A DNA stretch of 64,000 bases from Baylisascaris procyonis. Its lineage: Eukaryota; Nematoda; Chromadorea; Rhabditida; Ascarididae. This document shows positions 37,373-49,200 of the stretch, piece after piece. The stretch covers positions 2,666,001 through 2,730,000 of the forward strand of contig JAZARR010000172.1 of the NCBI GenBank assembly GCA_037389465.1. Direction: 5' to 3'. Below the pieces are notes generated by a model. The model had not been told where the DNA came from and searched no databases. It worked only from the letters and a program-made list of their open reading frames with translations. Within the stretch, counting starts at the first letter, position 1, and each line of letters starts with the position of its first letter. The translations under genes and the position numbers were made by a program.

Positions 37373-38047
37373 TTTGAGATGGAATTAATTGTTAATGTCT
37401 TTTTATTATTTATGCAACGAATGTTGCAATTTTTACAAAATTTATTTCAAAATGCATAAATAATCCAGTATGAATTAAATTATGGAATATTTATGCAACA
37501 GATTTTACGTGAAAATTGGCACGAATCCAATTCTTGCAAAAAAAAAAAGAACTGCAATAAAACAATTCTTGCAGAAATTGAAAAGAAAAAATTCGCCGAA
37601 AAATTATCAAAAATCTACAAAAAAAACGTGGCCAATTTAAAAGGTCTATGAATGGTTTAAAGGCTCACAATTAACCGATAAAAACGACAGCCTAAAACCT
37701 ATTTTCTCTGAACATTATTACCCTTTCAGGTGGTGAGTTTTTTTTTTTTTTTTTTGAAAAAGGAAATAATTCAGCAAGATCTATCAGCAAATAAACCTAC
37801 ATTCGTACTTATCAATGTAAATTTTATGGACATTACTTGATGAAGTCTTTCAAAAGCAACCCTGATGTTACACTGCATTAATATAGACGCCTCCCGAGAA
37901 CCGGAACCTAAATTCCAGGAAAATACTAGAACCCCGGAAATGGAATTTCAATATGCAGCATTAATTATAAAATTCCCAAAACATAACGCTAAGTTATCTG
38001 AGTCGCCGTCATCCGCATTCCATAAGATATTTATAGTTGCATAAAGC

Positions 38048-38142
<95 letters not shown>

Positions 38143-38409
38143 CGAGGTCAATCTAAAAGCCGTTAATAAATGAAAGCGGTCATAAAAATTAGCGATATGA
38201 TACCGAAGTATTTTTACTACGCTTAATCAAGCTTGAGTTCGATTACGCAGCTATAATTATAGCCGCATTTAGCACTGACTATATTTCAAATATCCTCCTG
38301 AATTATTAGCATTGAATATGCATTAAATTTAAATGAGTAAAATTATTTAAATTATTATCCACTAATGGCTAAGTAAGAGGACGATATCCTCTATTTAAGG
38401 ACTGCCACC
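37373..38409. other. Intergenic DNA with a long TA array
   Basis: Separates the plus-strand small preproprotein gene from the converging minus-strand LAMTOR3. AT-rich, with a T run near 37.74 kb and the TA array at 38.05 kb. No gene seen. Confidence 0.6.
38051..38141. repeat. (TA)n microsatellite, longest in the window
   Basis: Ninety-one bases of uninterrupted alternating AT. Confidence 0.97.
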
Positions 38410-38859
38410 TTAAATAAAGTTTGTAATTGCCCACAACGCTATCCGACACTTCCCATTTGCATATACGCTGAGAGTTAATAAAAAAATGTCCTTATCGACT
38501 GCGTTTGTCGATTGAAATAATGATGATTCATAAAAAGAAATCCCATTAAAGCAATATTTACTCGGAAATTGATCAAAAAAATTCACAAAAATCGAGAAAA
38601 AAACCTCCGCAAAATTAATTCGCATAGTAAAATAATGCTGATAAAAAGTAAAAATACAAAACTCTTTTGGATCATTTTTTTTTAAATCACGCAAAATAGT
38701 TCCAGTGTTGACATATAAAACGACGCCGTTATGTAAATCGCTACTTAACACCCTAATTCTAAATAAAAAGGTAGCCGCTATTTTACCTGGACCACTTGCC
38801 CAGGTGGTCCAGGAGTATTTCACTAGACTACTTGATGGACAAAGGAACAGTGCCTCCAC
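38410..38859 (-). CDS. Unidentified 149-codon open frame downstream of LAMTOR3
   Basis: This is the longest uninterrupted frame in the window that is not split by introns, on the same strand as LAMTOR3 and starting about 270 bases past its stop. It opens MEALFLCPSSSLVKYSWTTW and contains several Phe-rich stretches. No domain, signal peptide or family is recognised. The inverted repeat at 38786-38813 lies within it. In DNA this AT-rich a chance frame of this size is unusual but possible, and I found no acceptor just before its ATG. Confidence 0.2.
   Translation of the reverse strand: MEALFLCPSSSLVKYSWTTWASGPGKIAATFLFRIRVLSSDLHNGVVLYVNTGTILRDLKKNDPKEFCIFTFYQHYFTMRINFAEVFFSIFVNFFDQFPSKYCFNGISFYESSLFQSTNAVDKDIFLLTLSVYANGKCRIALWAITNFI
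38786..38813. repeat. Perfect 10-base inverted repeat (hairpin)
   Basis: CCTGGACCAC and GTGGTCCAGG flank an 8-base loop. The stem is far more GC-rich than its surroundings. It lies about 190 bases beyond the LAMTOR3 poly(A) signal. Confidence 0.85.
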
Positions 38860-39003
38860 GACCAGCTTCTAACTGGACTGGAGGAAGTGAATCACTCTAG
38901 GTGACGTAGACGGAACTAGAATCAGCACCTGGTTAGTGAACATCGAAATAACCGCATCTATCACTTAGCCAAATGCAACTCACCTCTTCAACCCAGGCGT
39001 AAT

Positions 39004-39009
39004 TTTATT
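39004..39009 (-). terminator. Poly(A) signal of LAMTOR3
   Basis: AATAAA on the minus strand, about 120 bases after the LAMTOR3 stop codon. Confidence 0.6.
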
Positions 39010-39127
39010 CTAAGCTTAATTAGCATTAGCAGCGCTGCTCTCTCTTCCCCCAACCCCTCCAACAACCTTCCCCTCTCCTTTCTCCGTATAACCATCCCAC
39101 CTTCAAGCTATAAAATAAATACGAACA

Positions 39128-41153
39128 TTATACAACTGGAATGTTGGTAGCAAGTATAATCTCGTTGATGATAGGTTCAAGTGGACCTCTCAACTGCCGT
39201 AGAACACCAATTGGGCACTCCGAACTCGCCACTATATAAACGGTCAACGGTTTCATATTCAGCACAACCAATTCAGTGTTCTCGTAACTGTAACAGTATA
39301 ACTATTGCTTTAATAATGTCAAAAATTTTGGCGAATTTTGACTAAATCAAAACTGATTAAAATTGGCTAAGCAACGGCTGGAAATTATCACTTAAAAATA
39401 TTTTCTAAATGATTTCTGAACTCATGATACCTAAATTACCGGCATAACGCGTTGCGAACTTAGCCATTATGGATAGTTCAAATTTTTGAACGCATTTCAC
39501 CTTTTGCTTCTCTAACTTCGAGTTCACTGTGCCGTTCTATAACTATTTAATACCAGTGCCACCATTCGTCAAAATATCCATCAGCAAAATAGAATATTCG
39601 TCGTTTCACACTAAGTTCGGATATCGCTGTACCGACGACGGCAAAGAACCAGCGGAAGGTGGAGAACGTAGAAAGGGAGTTGGGGAGGTGGGAAGGAAGG
39701 GAAGTAGAGGTTATATATGACAAGACCATCTAGAAAACGATGATGCTCATGACATGATGTAGAATGGGAAATATTATTCATAATCAAGTTAAATAGCGAT
39801 GAATGAATTTAAAGTAATCACAATATCAACAAAAAAAACATCGAAAAGAACTTACCAAAATATTGCTGTCTTTTGCTCGCCCATATTTAGTTTTGCTGTT
39901 TGCTCAACGGCCAATTGATAGCTGTTTATTAATTGTGCACGATTACGTAGATCTTCCCCTTAAATTAATTCATTACTGATAACATCAACAACAATAAAAA
40001 ATTCAATTTGAATTGCGTTTCAGCTTTATTCGAACAGCCAGGAAAGCGCGCCACAACAATTGCAACATTGTGCTTTTTATATCCTGAAATCTCCAGTACA
40101 TCTGCAAGCCTTGTTCTAAATCGAGACTAAACAAGCGTCTTACGATATCAACTATAACTAAAAAGAGATCAACGAACAAAGACGATGTGAGGATATCGCA
40201 AAATGAGCACGAGTCTGGGCAATTTATTCCTTTGAAAGAGGCCTTAAAAGGAAAGGGAAGGGAGTAATCCTAGGGGATCGACCGGGGAAGCACTCTGGTC
40301 TATACCGGCAGGTGCTGCTCACAGATCCTTCTGCCTCCACCTTACTCAAAAGAAACGGAAAAAAATGAGAGATAAATCGAAATGAATCAAAGCGGTGTGA
40401 ATATCATATCTCGGTTCAGCTCGTATTCAATTTTTTAGATATACAACATCAATGATCTATAAATTCCCTCACTCATTCTACTCGAACATGCAAGAAAAGG
40501 ACGATAAGGCGAAGATATTATCTGAACGATGGATGGTATGTGCTATTTCGAGTTATTATCTAAAAAATGACAGCAAGTGGGAAAACACGCCAGATATGTT
40601 TGCACATTATGCGCTTTTCCATTCTCCTCAATTCGGCTGCTAGCTTCCTAAACAACCAATAAACTAATAAAAAAATTCAGAATCCGCCTTCAAACTTTGG
40701 AATAATCCGATCGCCCTCATAAATTATCCGTAAATGATTTCCTTTGCTGGAATCTGATTAATGCAAAATAGATGGGAATTTTTCGATACCTTTAAATGAA
40801 TTTTCTTTGAAGTTGACGATCGGAGCAAAAATGCAATAGAAGAAATCCAATTGCAGTAGGAACACTTTCAGTTGAAACTAACAGACAAACAGACATACAT
40901 ACACATACATACATACATCACATACAACATTATCATAATACTGCGCAGAATGCATTAAAAAATCGCTCAAACATGATGCATCACTATAAATAAGAAATCA
41001 ATAGCAAATAAGGAAATCTTCGCAAAGAAAAAAAAAGAGACCTGAAGATTCACTCACACCAACGATGGGGACACCTTCTTTGTCGGTGACAAATATATGC
41101 TGTACACCTGGTGTATCACGCAATATCGCTTGTAATGTGCGTGAAATTTCCAT
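39128..41153 (-). CDS. LAMTOR3: LAMTOR3 (MP1), Ragulator complex scaffold subunit, three exons
   Basis: In other animals LAMTOR3 pairs with LAMTOR2 as a roadblock-fold heterodimer of the lysosomal Ragulator, which docks Rag GTPases for mTORC1 and scaffolds MEK/ERK. Exon 1 (41153 to about 41060) encodes MEISRTLQAILRDTPGVQHI, then FVTDKEGVPIVG. Exon 2 (39958-39856) encodes EDLRNRAQLINSYQLAVEQT, AKLNMGEQKTAIF. Exon 3 (39287-39128) encodes CYENTELVVLNMKPLTVYIV and ends NIPVV. This follows human LAMTOR3 closely (SDRDGVP, DQGSKLGL, YNTYQVVQFNRLPL). Phases agree (G+GG, TG+T). The exon 1 donor is ambiguous: GTGTGA at 41059 gives 118 residues, GTGAAT at 41053 gives 120; the stronger-looking GTGAGT at 41057 would break the frame. 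Human LAMTOR3 has 124 residues. A TTTCAG acceptor 20 bases before the ATG suggests trans-splicing. Confidence 0.92.
40881..40926 (+). repeat. ACAG/ACAT simple repeat in LAMTOR3 intron 1
   Basis: Imperfect tetranucleotide repeat of ACAGACA and ACATACAT units. Confidence 0.85.
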
Positions 41154-41172
41154 CGTTCTTAATCAATTTAGT

Positions 41173-41182
41173 CTGAAACGAT
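41173..41182 (-). promoter_or_regulatory. Probable spliced-leader acceptor of LAMTOR3
   Basis: Minus-strand CATCGTTTCAG ends at 41173, 19 bases upstream of the ATG, with no earlier coding exon needed. Confidence 0.55.
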
Positions 41183-43696
41183 GACCTATTTATGCAAATG
41201 AAATATATTTTAATATCGAATTTATATAATTTTTAAAAAAACGTGAATAAAAAATGCATTTGCAAAATAACAAATAAAATACTGATGCACTAAGATATAC
41301 ATATAAATGAAACAACGCTTCTGCTCTTTTGCTAACGAGGAGAGGTTATCTAATTCTTTGCTCGTCCCTTTTTCGTTAACGAAGGCAAATTGTTCGATCC
41401 ATTCCTCAATCAACTTCTATCGTAAAATTCAATGCAAAGAAACGAAACAAGAGAATCTTGTAATCATAAATAATTCCTATTCTTATAAAGTTTCATCGTG
41501 AAATGTGCGGAAATAACTCCAGACAAATCTAGATCTAGGCAAAAGACGATGATAAAACCAAAATAATTAAAACTTAACAAAACTTTATCTAGTTTTTCAA
41601 CAAAAACCCAAAATTAAACATTCATAACACTGATGAGATTTGTTCTTTTCGCATTAAAGCTTATATTGATCTATTCGAATGTTATAGAAATTCGCTTCAA
41701 AATGAAAAAATTGATCTTTACAGCTCAATATTATTCGTAAATGTTTGATGGATGGATACGGCAACGGATGAACGAATGACTATTTAGCGCATTGTTATGA
41801 CATATTCGTATAAATAAAAAGGGAAAACAATTGAAATATAATGGATACAATCCTGGATTAATGGTTACAATAGGGGATTTGATCAGCTAGATCGAGCGAT
41901 CCGCTTGATCTACGTTGATCCTATCGTCTAGCGCGTTGATATTTGAATATCAAAACTCTTAGTTCTTTGATCTCTGATCGCTGAAACCATCACCGGCGAC
42001 TTCAATAATACTGCTAAAAACATTCAATTCCCCTATCCCGATTCAAAAAAAAGACTTGATGGCTGTATATGACATCCATATAATGCTTAAAGATAAAATC
42101 AAAAAATTCAAATCGTTTGGCTTAGAGAGAGAAAAATTCAAATGAAAAAAAACCGAAATATAAAAATTTTTCACTGTTTTTCTTCTAGAATTTTGAAAAT
42201 TTTTTTCAATTGTATTTTATTTAGTTCATTTATAAAGTTGAGAGCGATATAAGTGCTTTTTATTCAAATCTCTCTCCTCCCGCCCACCCACTATTCGATT
42301 TTAGCAACTTGAAATGCGTCCGAAGGTCGTTTTAATGAAAACTGACACTGTTTTGAATCAGCTCCGAATGGAGTTCCATATTGAACTTTTGACTCCGTTC
42401 GCCTATTTCACTTTATGTTATCTACTTTGCTAATGTTCACAGCTGAAACGTTTCTCGTACAATCCTCCCTTGCGGAACAAAAATACCCAGGTTGTTTTCT
42501 ATACTCTTTTCATTTACTTTGCTTCTATATTTATCTGCCGTTTCTTTGTTGATATTTTTGGCACTTTTGTTTGATTCCCTGTTTCTTCTTCCTTTGTTTC
42601 AAACATTTTTTTCTGAAGTCATCGCGAGTCAATTATATTTTTCTTGAACACATTTGAGGACAACAAAGTTACGCAAACAAAGCTTGTTTTTGAACCGAAC
42701 GGTTTATGGCTGAAAGAAATTCATGTATAATTTATGCGATCGGACCTTTCTTTCATAAGAAAAACATGCCAGTAAAGCTTGTGCCACTATCTATGAATGG
42801 TGACGCAAGCCATCATTCCGATCGATGCAGCTGCAAAAAGCGCACATCGTGCCAGCCCCTTGGCGCATTTTCCCACTTCCATTAATTGGTTACAGTTTAA
42901 AAAATGTGTAGACGACTTTGAAACATTAATTTGCATCTTAAAAATATCAGAAACCATCGCAGTTATATCACAGTGGTGGTGATAACTCCCTCGCTTCAGC
43001 TGTGTGTCACATTTAAATCACAAGTTTCGATAGCACGCATCAAAGCATCTACGCTATGCCCGATTGTGATCTATTATGCTAATGCTTCTGCGTTCAAATC
43101 AACTCAAGGCGCAAGTGTCCCTCGGCACAAATGTCATGTGACCTATGAATGCTTGACAGGGCAGCCGACTATCATTCACCATCAAAAAATGGCATACATT
43201 AGTAGACCTGGTTCCAAATAAATGTGCACAAATAATCCTCTGGGAATATTAAACCAGCTAGAGATTACATGATAGAAAGCAAAAAAAGAAAAAATTTATT
43301 TTTTTAACGCTTCGAAAAATTTCAACGCTATGAAACCATTGGAAGCAGCATGGTGAAGTGATATTGTCTACTCATTGAAGTCCTCACTTCTCACGTGAAA
43401 TTCCCTGAGAATTTCTTCATATTTTTTTCCCGTACCTCCTCTCCTTCCCAGCCGCCTCCCCCCAAACTTTCCTCTCCCCTACCCCCCCCCAGTCCTTAGA
43501 TTAGTGTCTCTTAAATATGGAATCCCTTCCTCGCCTCATACCATATACAAAAATGAAATACAGTAATTACAACATACAAGTTATGCCGTCATGAAGTATT
43601 TACCACATTAAATTGAAATGTAAACCAAAAGAGGACGGAATTGGAGAGTGGAGATTAATGTGAATGTAGAATACTGCAAGGAGAGATGAGTGTAAA

Positions 43697-43862
43697 TGCC
43701 ACCGGTCATCTGAATGAAAACCACTGGTCATCTGGATGGTTGAAGACCAATGACCTTCGGCATGGCTGGAAGCCAGTGACCATCATCTTTGACTGAAACC
43801 ACTGATTACCCAAATCGTTGAAAATCAATGATTACCTATGTGGTTGAAAATCAACGATCATA
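43697..43862 (+). repeat. Minisatellite of about 30-base units
   Basis: Five to six diverged units alternating ACCACTGGTCATCTG-type and GATGGTTGAA-type pieces. Later copies shift to AATCAATGATTACC and ATCAACGATCA. Confidence 0.75.
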
Positions 43863-44785
43863 TCTAACAGAGATCACCTGACTAAATATTTATATAAAGG
43901 TGATTTCAAAAGGTAAACGTAAGGCATACCTGACTTAATTGAATCCTCTAATTTTAGAGATTTTTTAAACAAAATATATAATATGATCCAGTCAGGGTAT
44001 TTAAAGTAGAAATATTCACCATCATCACGTAAACATCTAATTAATTTTTTCAAACTTTTTCAAGTAAACTTCTCAAGTGAAATATCAAATTTTTCAACGA
44101 ACTCTCTAAATAAATTAACACAAATCTTTTTTCAACTTGAATCCCTGTTGAATATAGGAAGTAAAAGCATTTCAATAAGCATCATATCTCTTTAATAAAA
44201 TAAAATAGTATTATTAGCGCTTTAATTCAGAATATATACGCCAACTAAATATTCAAATTTCGACAGCAATATTGAGTAACACAAATAAGCAATAAACGAT
44301 TCAAATAATTACGAGGGAAAAATAAAAAATAAAAATTTTTTTACTCATCTATACTCCATTTTTCCAAAATTTTTTATCCACAAAAAAAAGTTTTTATTTT
44401 TTTATCAGCTCGAAATTGAATTTCAATTTCAAATAAACATCATCCAATTGGTTGAAATTAAATTCATCTATATTTAAAAAAAAATTCTATTTCATGATCA
44501 AATTTGCTGAGAATTTTACATTATCCCTTCTTTTCCCAATTTATTTCATTTTCTCAATCCCCTCCGTAAACCCCTCAACCTTGAAATTTTGTGTTATTAA
44601 CAGCTTATGCGGGCAAATATTTAAGCACATAATACATTGAAACAATACAACAAGCATTAAAATAGTAAAGTCAATCACTGTTGAGCAGACATAGAAAACT
44701 ATTTTTTACGCGAGAAAATGCGGCACAAATAAATCGCATATGCAAATATAGAAAGTAGAAAAGCGAAACATAGTTTCTTTAAAAA

Positions 44786-44905
44786 GATGCTCCAAGCGGA
44801 GTCAATTTCTGAGAAAGACACTCCAAGCGGAGTCAATTTCTAAAAACGAAGCTCCAAAGGGAGTTAATTTTTGCAAACAACATTCCAAAGTGAAGTCAAT
44901 TCTTC
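44786..44905 (+). repeat. Minisatellite, about four 33-base units
   Basis: Copies of GCTCCAAGCGGAGTCAATTT, each followed by a short A-rich spacer, with substitutions increasing from left to right. Confidence 0.85.
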
Positions 44906-46292
44906 AACGATCATAATATCCGCCCATTTAGATCCTCACAACAGATACCTCCGAAAGTGAAAGGATCAACTAGCGCTTAGAAAGGTGTAACGATACCTTG
45001 CTACGATACCTGTTGATCGTTATTGAACTTATTCTCATTTCCAAAGTCTGACTGCTGAATACATCTGAGCATTAATCAAATTTTATTTAAACCTCAATAA
45101 TAACTCAATTTATATTTTTTATTAAAAATATATGTGGAAATATGAAAATAAACACGACATCGAATACGATGAGATTGACTTGAAATTAAAATATTTTGAA
45201 TAAAACATAAAGCGAATGAACAGTACCACACAAGAAATTTCGAACTTCGAAGAGTTTTCCCATCCCTCCTCTCTCCCCTTCCATTTAGAACATTTAAAAC
45301 ACGCTATCGTTACCAATGACAAAATATAATAACATTTCACTACGGCGCTTTTAATTTATAAAATAGGCAATTACAAAAAAAAAGTTGAGATACTATTTAA
45401 GTATAATGAAGTAATTAAATTCAATTGATTATATACTTTCATTCTCATAATAGTAATCAAAAACAATTCAAAAATTTGACAATCTTCGCTATTCTTGAAT
45501 AATAGAAAAAAAACCTATGAATATCAAAAATTTCAGCGAATAATTTAAAAATTTCTAAAAAAAAATTGATCAACAAACAAAAAAAAACTTTTGAAAAAAA
45601 AAGATAAAAATAAATATGCAAACGAAAAGGCAATAAAAATGATTTTGAAAAAAAAAATATTATAAAAAAGAGATGCAATTAATAGCCATTTATTAAATAT
45701 CGTATATTTTCGAATATAAATTTAAAAAATGAAAAAAAAAAACAAACAAACAATTGCCACTAAGATGAGATCTCTTCCTTAGATAAATATTCCTTCAATT
45801 AATCAAACCAACGTTTGTTTCCCCACTTAAGAGGGCAACGATTGATAAGATTTATTGATAATAAAATATCGATACGACTTAATATTTCCTAAAATGTCCA
45901 TATATAAGAAGAGGGTGGAAAGAGCGAAAATTCTTTGTGCTCTCGTCAAAATTTGCTTTCCAGATTTATTAAGAAGAAATAAATTCAATGAGATGCAAAG
46001 AAGGGAGAGAAATTTGCATCGACTAGATATAAAAAAAAGCCAAAAAATTTAAAAAAAAATAATGCTTCATTGAACAATAACATTTATGAATCTTACAATA
46101 AGCAAGCTAAGCAACATTGGTATTTAAAATTAAAATTAAAAAAAAACTGAAGTCATTGATAAGAAAATAAGATGTGACAAGAAATTATTGGAAATATGAG
46201 AGACGATAAATGAAGTGAAGAAAAATATACAACTTGAAGCAACGAAAAATAAACTTCAAAAATGTTAAAAAAGAAAGAAAAAACAATCTCAA

Positions 46293-49200
46293 TTATGAAT
46301 CGAAGCAATGATCTTGGAAGATCAATCGTACATAAGGCTTGTCCATACATAATAGTGATGTACAGAATGGACATACTGGATGAAAGCTGTTTGTTCCATG
46401 CGGTAACGGAATTCTTGACCAATATCTGAAATTATATAAATTTTCAATTTCAAATATTTTAAATTCAAAAATTATACAAGTAATTATTTAATTTTCAGAA
46501 AAAAAAAGTTCAATTTTTATTAATTTCTTTTTCGTTAAAAGTTTTGTGCTGCAAAATTTAGCGTTAAGAAATGCAAGTCTTGAAGCGAAATTATGCTTTC
46601 TGTACCTAATACCGTAATCCCTTTTGTAAAGAATATGCTGACTCTTTAACGGCATTATACCTGTAAAGCATAAAACCTTTTAGCAATGATACAATCGAAA
46701 ATTAAAACATTTTCTCATAAGTAACAGACATGAACGCACGTTTATTTATCCCTTTTTTGTCTTATATATCAGCCAACAAATAACTGGGTTCATCGATCGC
46801 TCTCACCTTTCCAAAACGGTCAATTTAATTCAATCGACGAAGGGTTGCGGGGAGGGGGTAGCGACGAAGGGTTGCGAGGAGGGAGTAGGGTTATAAACTG
46901 TGTGATAAGGTAAGCAGGTCTATATCAATCTCGCAAATAAATAAAAATTTATATCAAAAAATAAGAAAATAAGCTCTTACCTAACCGTAGCCAAAGAGCA
47001 GACATGTCCACAAGGATTGAAAGCATAATCGAGTGCACCCGAATCGAGGTGAAAGGCCGATTCCATACCCATTATCAATTGAATCACTTTCGATGAATCC
47101 ACCAAACATATCGGGCATTTATATGATGGACAATTACTTACATTATTTAATCCCCACGTATGTTTACCTTGTACATGACCACAACCGAGATATACCTATA
47201 ATAACCGATATTAACTTATTGATTTTCTTTTTTTTTTAATTTTCATAAATTTTATAATTCTTTATTTATCAAACAATTTGCATAAATAAATCATTTTCAT
47301 AATAAATCATAATCATAATCTGTATATAAAATAAATAACAATAAATATTAAAGAATTTTATAGCAGTATAAAAATTCACAAAATCATCGAAAACTACCTA
47401 TTTTTTCGATATTATTAAAAAATTATGGATGGGAGTTCGCCATGGATAGAAGACACCATTTCTTGGCCAATATGAAGGAGGAGAATAGAGTAGGGAAGGG
47501 AAAGAGGGTATGGAGAGAGAAGCGAACACACCCTCCTCCCCCTTCCCCCCCCCCCCCAAAAGAAGGAATTGGAGATAGTTTTTCAGTCGTTTTTTGATGA
47601 CATTCACACAAACTAATAAAGAAATGTTCGCTTAATTTCTAATAAAATAAAATAATTGGGAAGAAAATGTAACCCAAAAAAAGATCAATAAAAATAGACT
47701 ATAATAATCCTAAACACTATAAAATAATATATTGTCGAAACTATGAAGAGATTAGCAATACGGGAAGTAATATTTCAATAAAGAGACAATCAAAACGGTT
47801 CAAATCTGAATCGATTCTCTTCGATGATAGATAATTCTTAATAAAATTTAAAAAAAAAAAACAAACAAATATTTCGATAAGAATAAAATAAAATAACTTA
47901 CATATGGTTGCCTTGAAGAGCTGCATGTTTTTGCGGATTTTTTACGTGGAATTATAAGCGTATTCAAATTGACCGGACATTGTGGTTTACCGGCATTTAA
48001 TTCATCCAATCTGCAAGAAAACTAATTTATATTTAAATAAAGCGAAAATTTTGTAAAGCTTAGATCAAAAATCATGATCCTTCAAGCATTCTGGATCATA
48101 GGATGATATCCACCCATGTATAGATGATGGAAGAATCTCCTCCCGCTCCTCACCCCTCCCCCCTTCCCCATCCTTTATAACCATATATTACGAATAAATT
48201 AATGCAATTTTTCATCCAATTTTCTTGAAATCAATGCGAGGTGAATTATACTCAGACCAAAAAAACATATCGACTTTATTTTATATTCTTCCTTTTTTCT
48301 TATGAATATACAAACAAAAGAACAATATTCATAAAATAAACGATGAATTGTGTCACGCTAACTCGCGATAGTAAGGTTAGGACGGCGGGGAAGATGGATA
48401 GCAGCACGATCTTTAATACAGTTATTAAAGAAGAGCTATAACAAAATTTTCAACATTTATTTTAATAATATTATAAACTACTATAATATATAAATATACA
48501 ACAAATAATAGAAAAACAACAATAAAAAATAAGCGAACATTCAAATAATAAACTAGAAACTTTCTACAGATTGCGCTTTTTATCTTTATTATAGATCATG
48601 GTCAGCATTGTCCACTCTGAGGAAAAAAGACAAAACCACAAAATCACTAAACAAACAAAAATAAAACATACTAAACGTGCTAAACCAACTGCAAATTAGT
48701 CACCTTACTTCCAATTCGACTCGAGAGGGACTCTTCGATAAACCTTCTGCTGTCCGCCATAATAATGTCGCACCACATAGATCAATTAATGTCCCATCCT
48801 GTAATTCAATTTCCTATATCTACATGATTTAATAGAAATTAATGAATAACCTGCTACCAAATTCAATTCCTGTTTTAATTAATAGTCAATCTTCAAAATC
48901 GAATAATTAAAAAGCTCTCTAAATGCCGCTCGATGCTAAAATGTAACCTAATCGACGATAATAAAACCCTGAGAATGCGCAAAGGAAGAAGAGAAAGCAC
49001 GCAAGCAGATATTTAAGATATACCCATATATAATTCAAACGCCTAGTCATAAGCGAATTAAAAAACAGCTGAACAAAAAAGTGGACATTCTATCTTTTCT
49101 TTTTCTCCAATATCCCATCCATCAAAGAGACCGTCAACGATGATTCTGAATTCTAAAACAACGAGAAAGCTGAAATATTTCCTTTCAGGAAGGACGCTCT

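Larger units (their letters stand above)
41183..46292. other. Intergenic DNA between LAMTOR3 and Pellino
   Basis: Five kilobases on which I can support no gene. It carries two minisatellites (43.7 and 44.8 kb), C-rich tracts near 43.45-43.50 kb and long A/T runs. A 96-codon plus-strand frame at 42931-43221 and an exon-like stretch at 42442-42492 (after TTCACAG, encoding ETFLVQSSLAEQKYP) have no partner exons or family match. The patch at 42.83-42.88 kb resembles one at 12.35 kb. Confidence 0.55.

Noticed and set aside
38590..38859. Third exon of LAMTOR3 in the 149-codon frame, because of a VNTG-like motif
   Set aside because: The exon at 39287-39128 fits far better in phase, length and conserved residues (CYENTELVVLNMKPL).
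42931..43221. 96-codon plus-strand frame and nearby exon-like stretch at 42442-42492
   Set aside because: No family, no in-phase partner exons and a weak donor.
33725..44905. Regular repeats as CRISPR arrays
   Set aside because: Units are contiguous and diverged with no unique spacers, and the DNA is eukaryotic.
47033..47239. Plus-strand frame over Pellino exon 10
   Set aside because: It is the antisense shadow of the zinc-region exon, whose codons and splice sites are clear.
48704..48709. GTAAGG as donor of Pellino exon 8
   Set aside because: It shifts the frame into exon 9. The GTGACT donor five bases later restores LEVRLDELNAGKPQCP, which matches the family.
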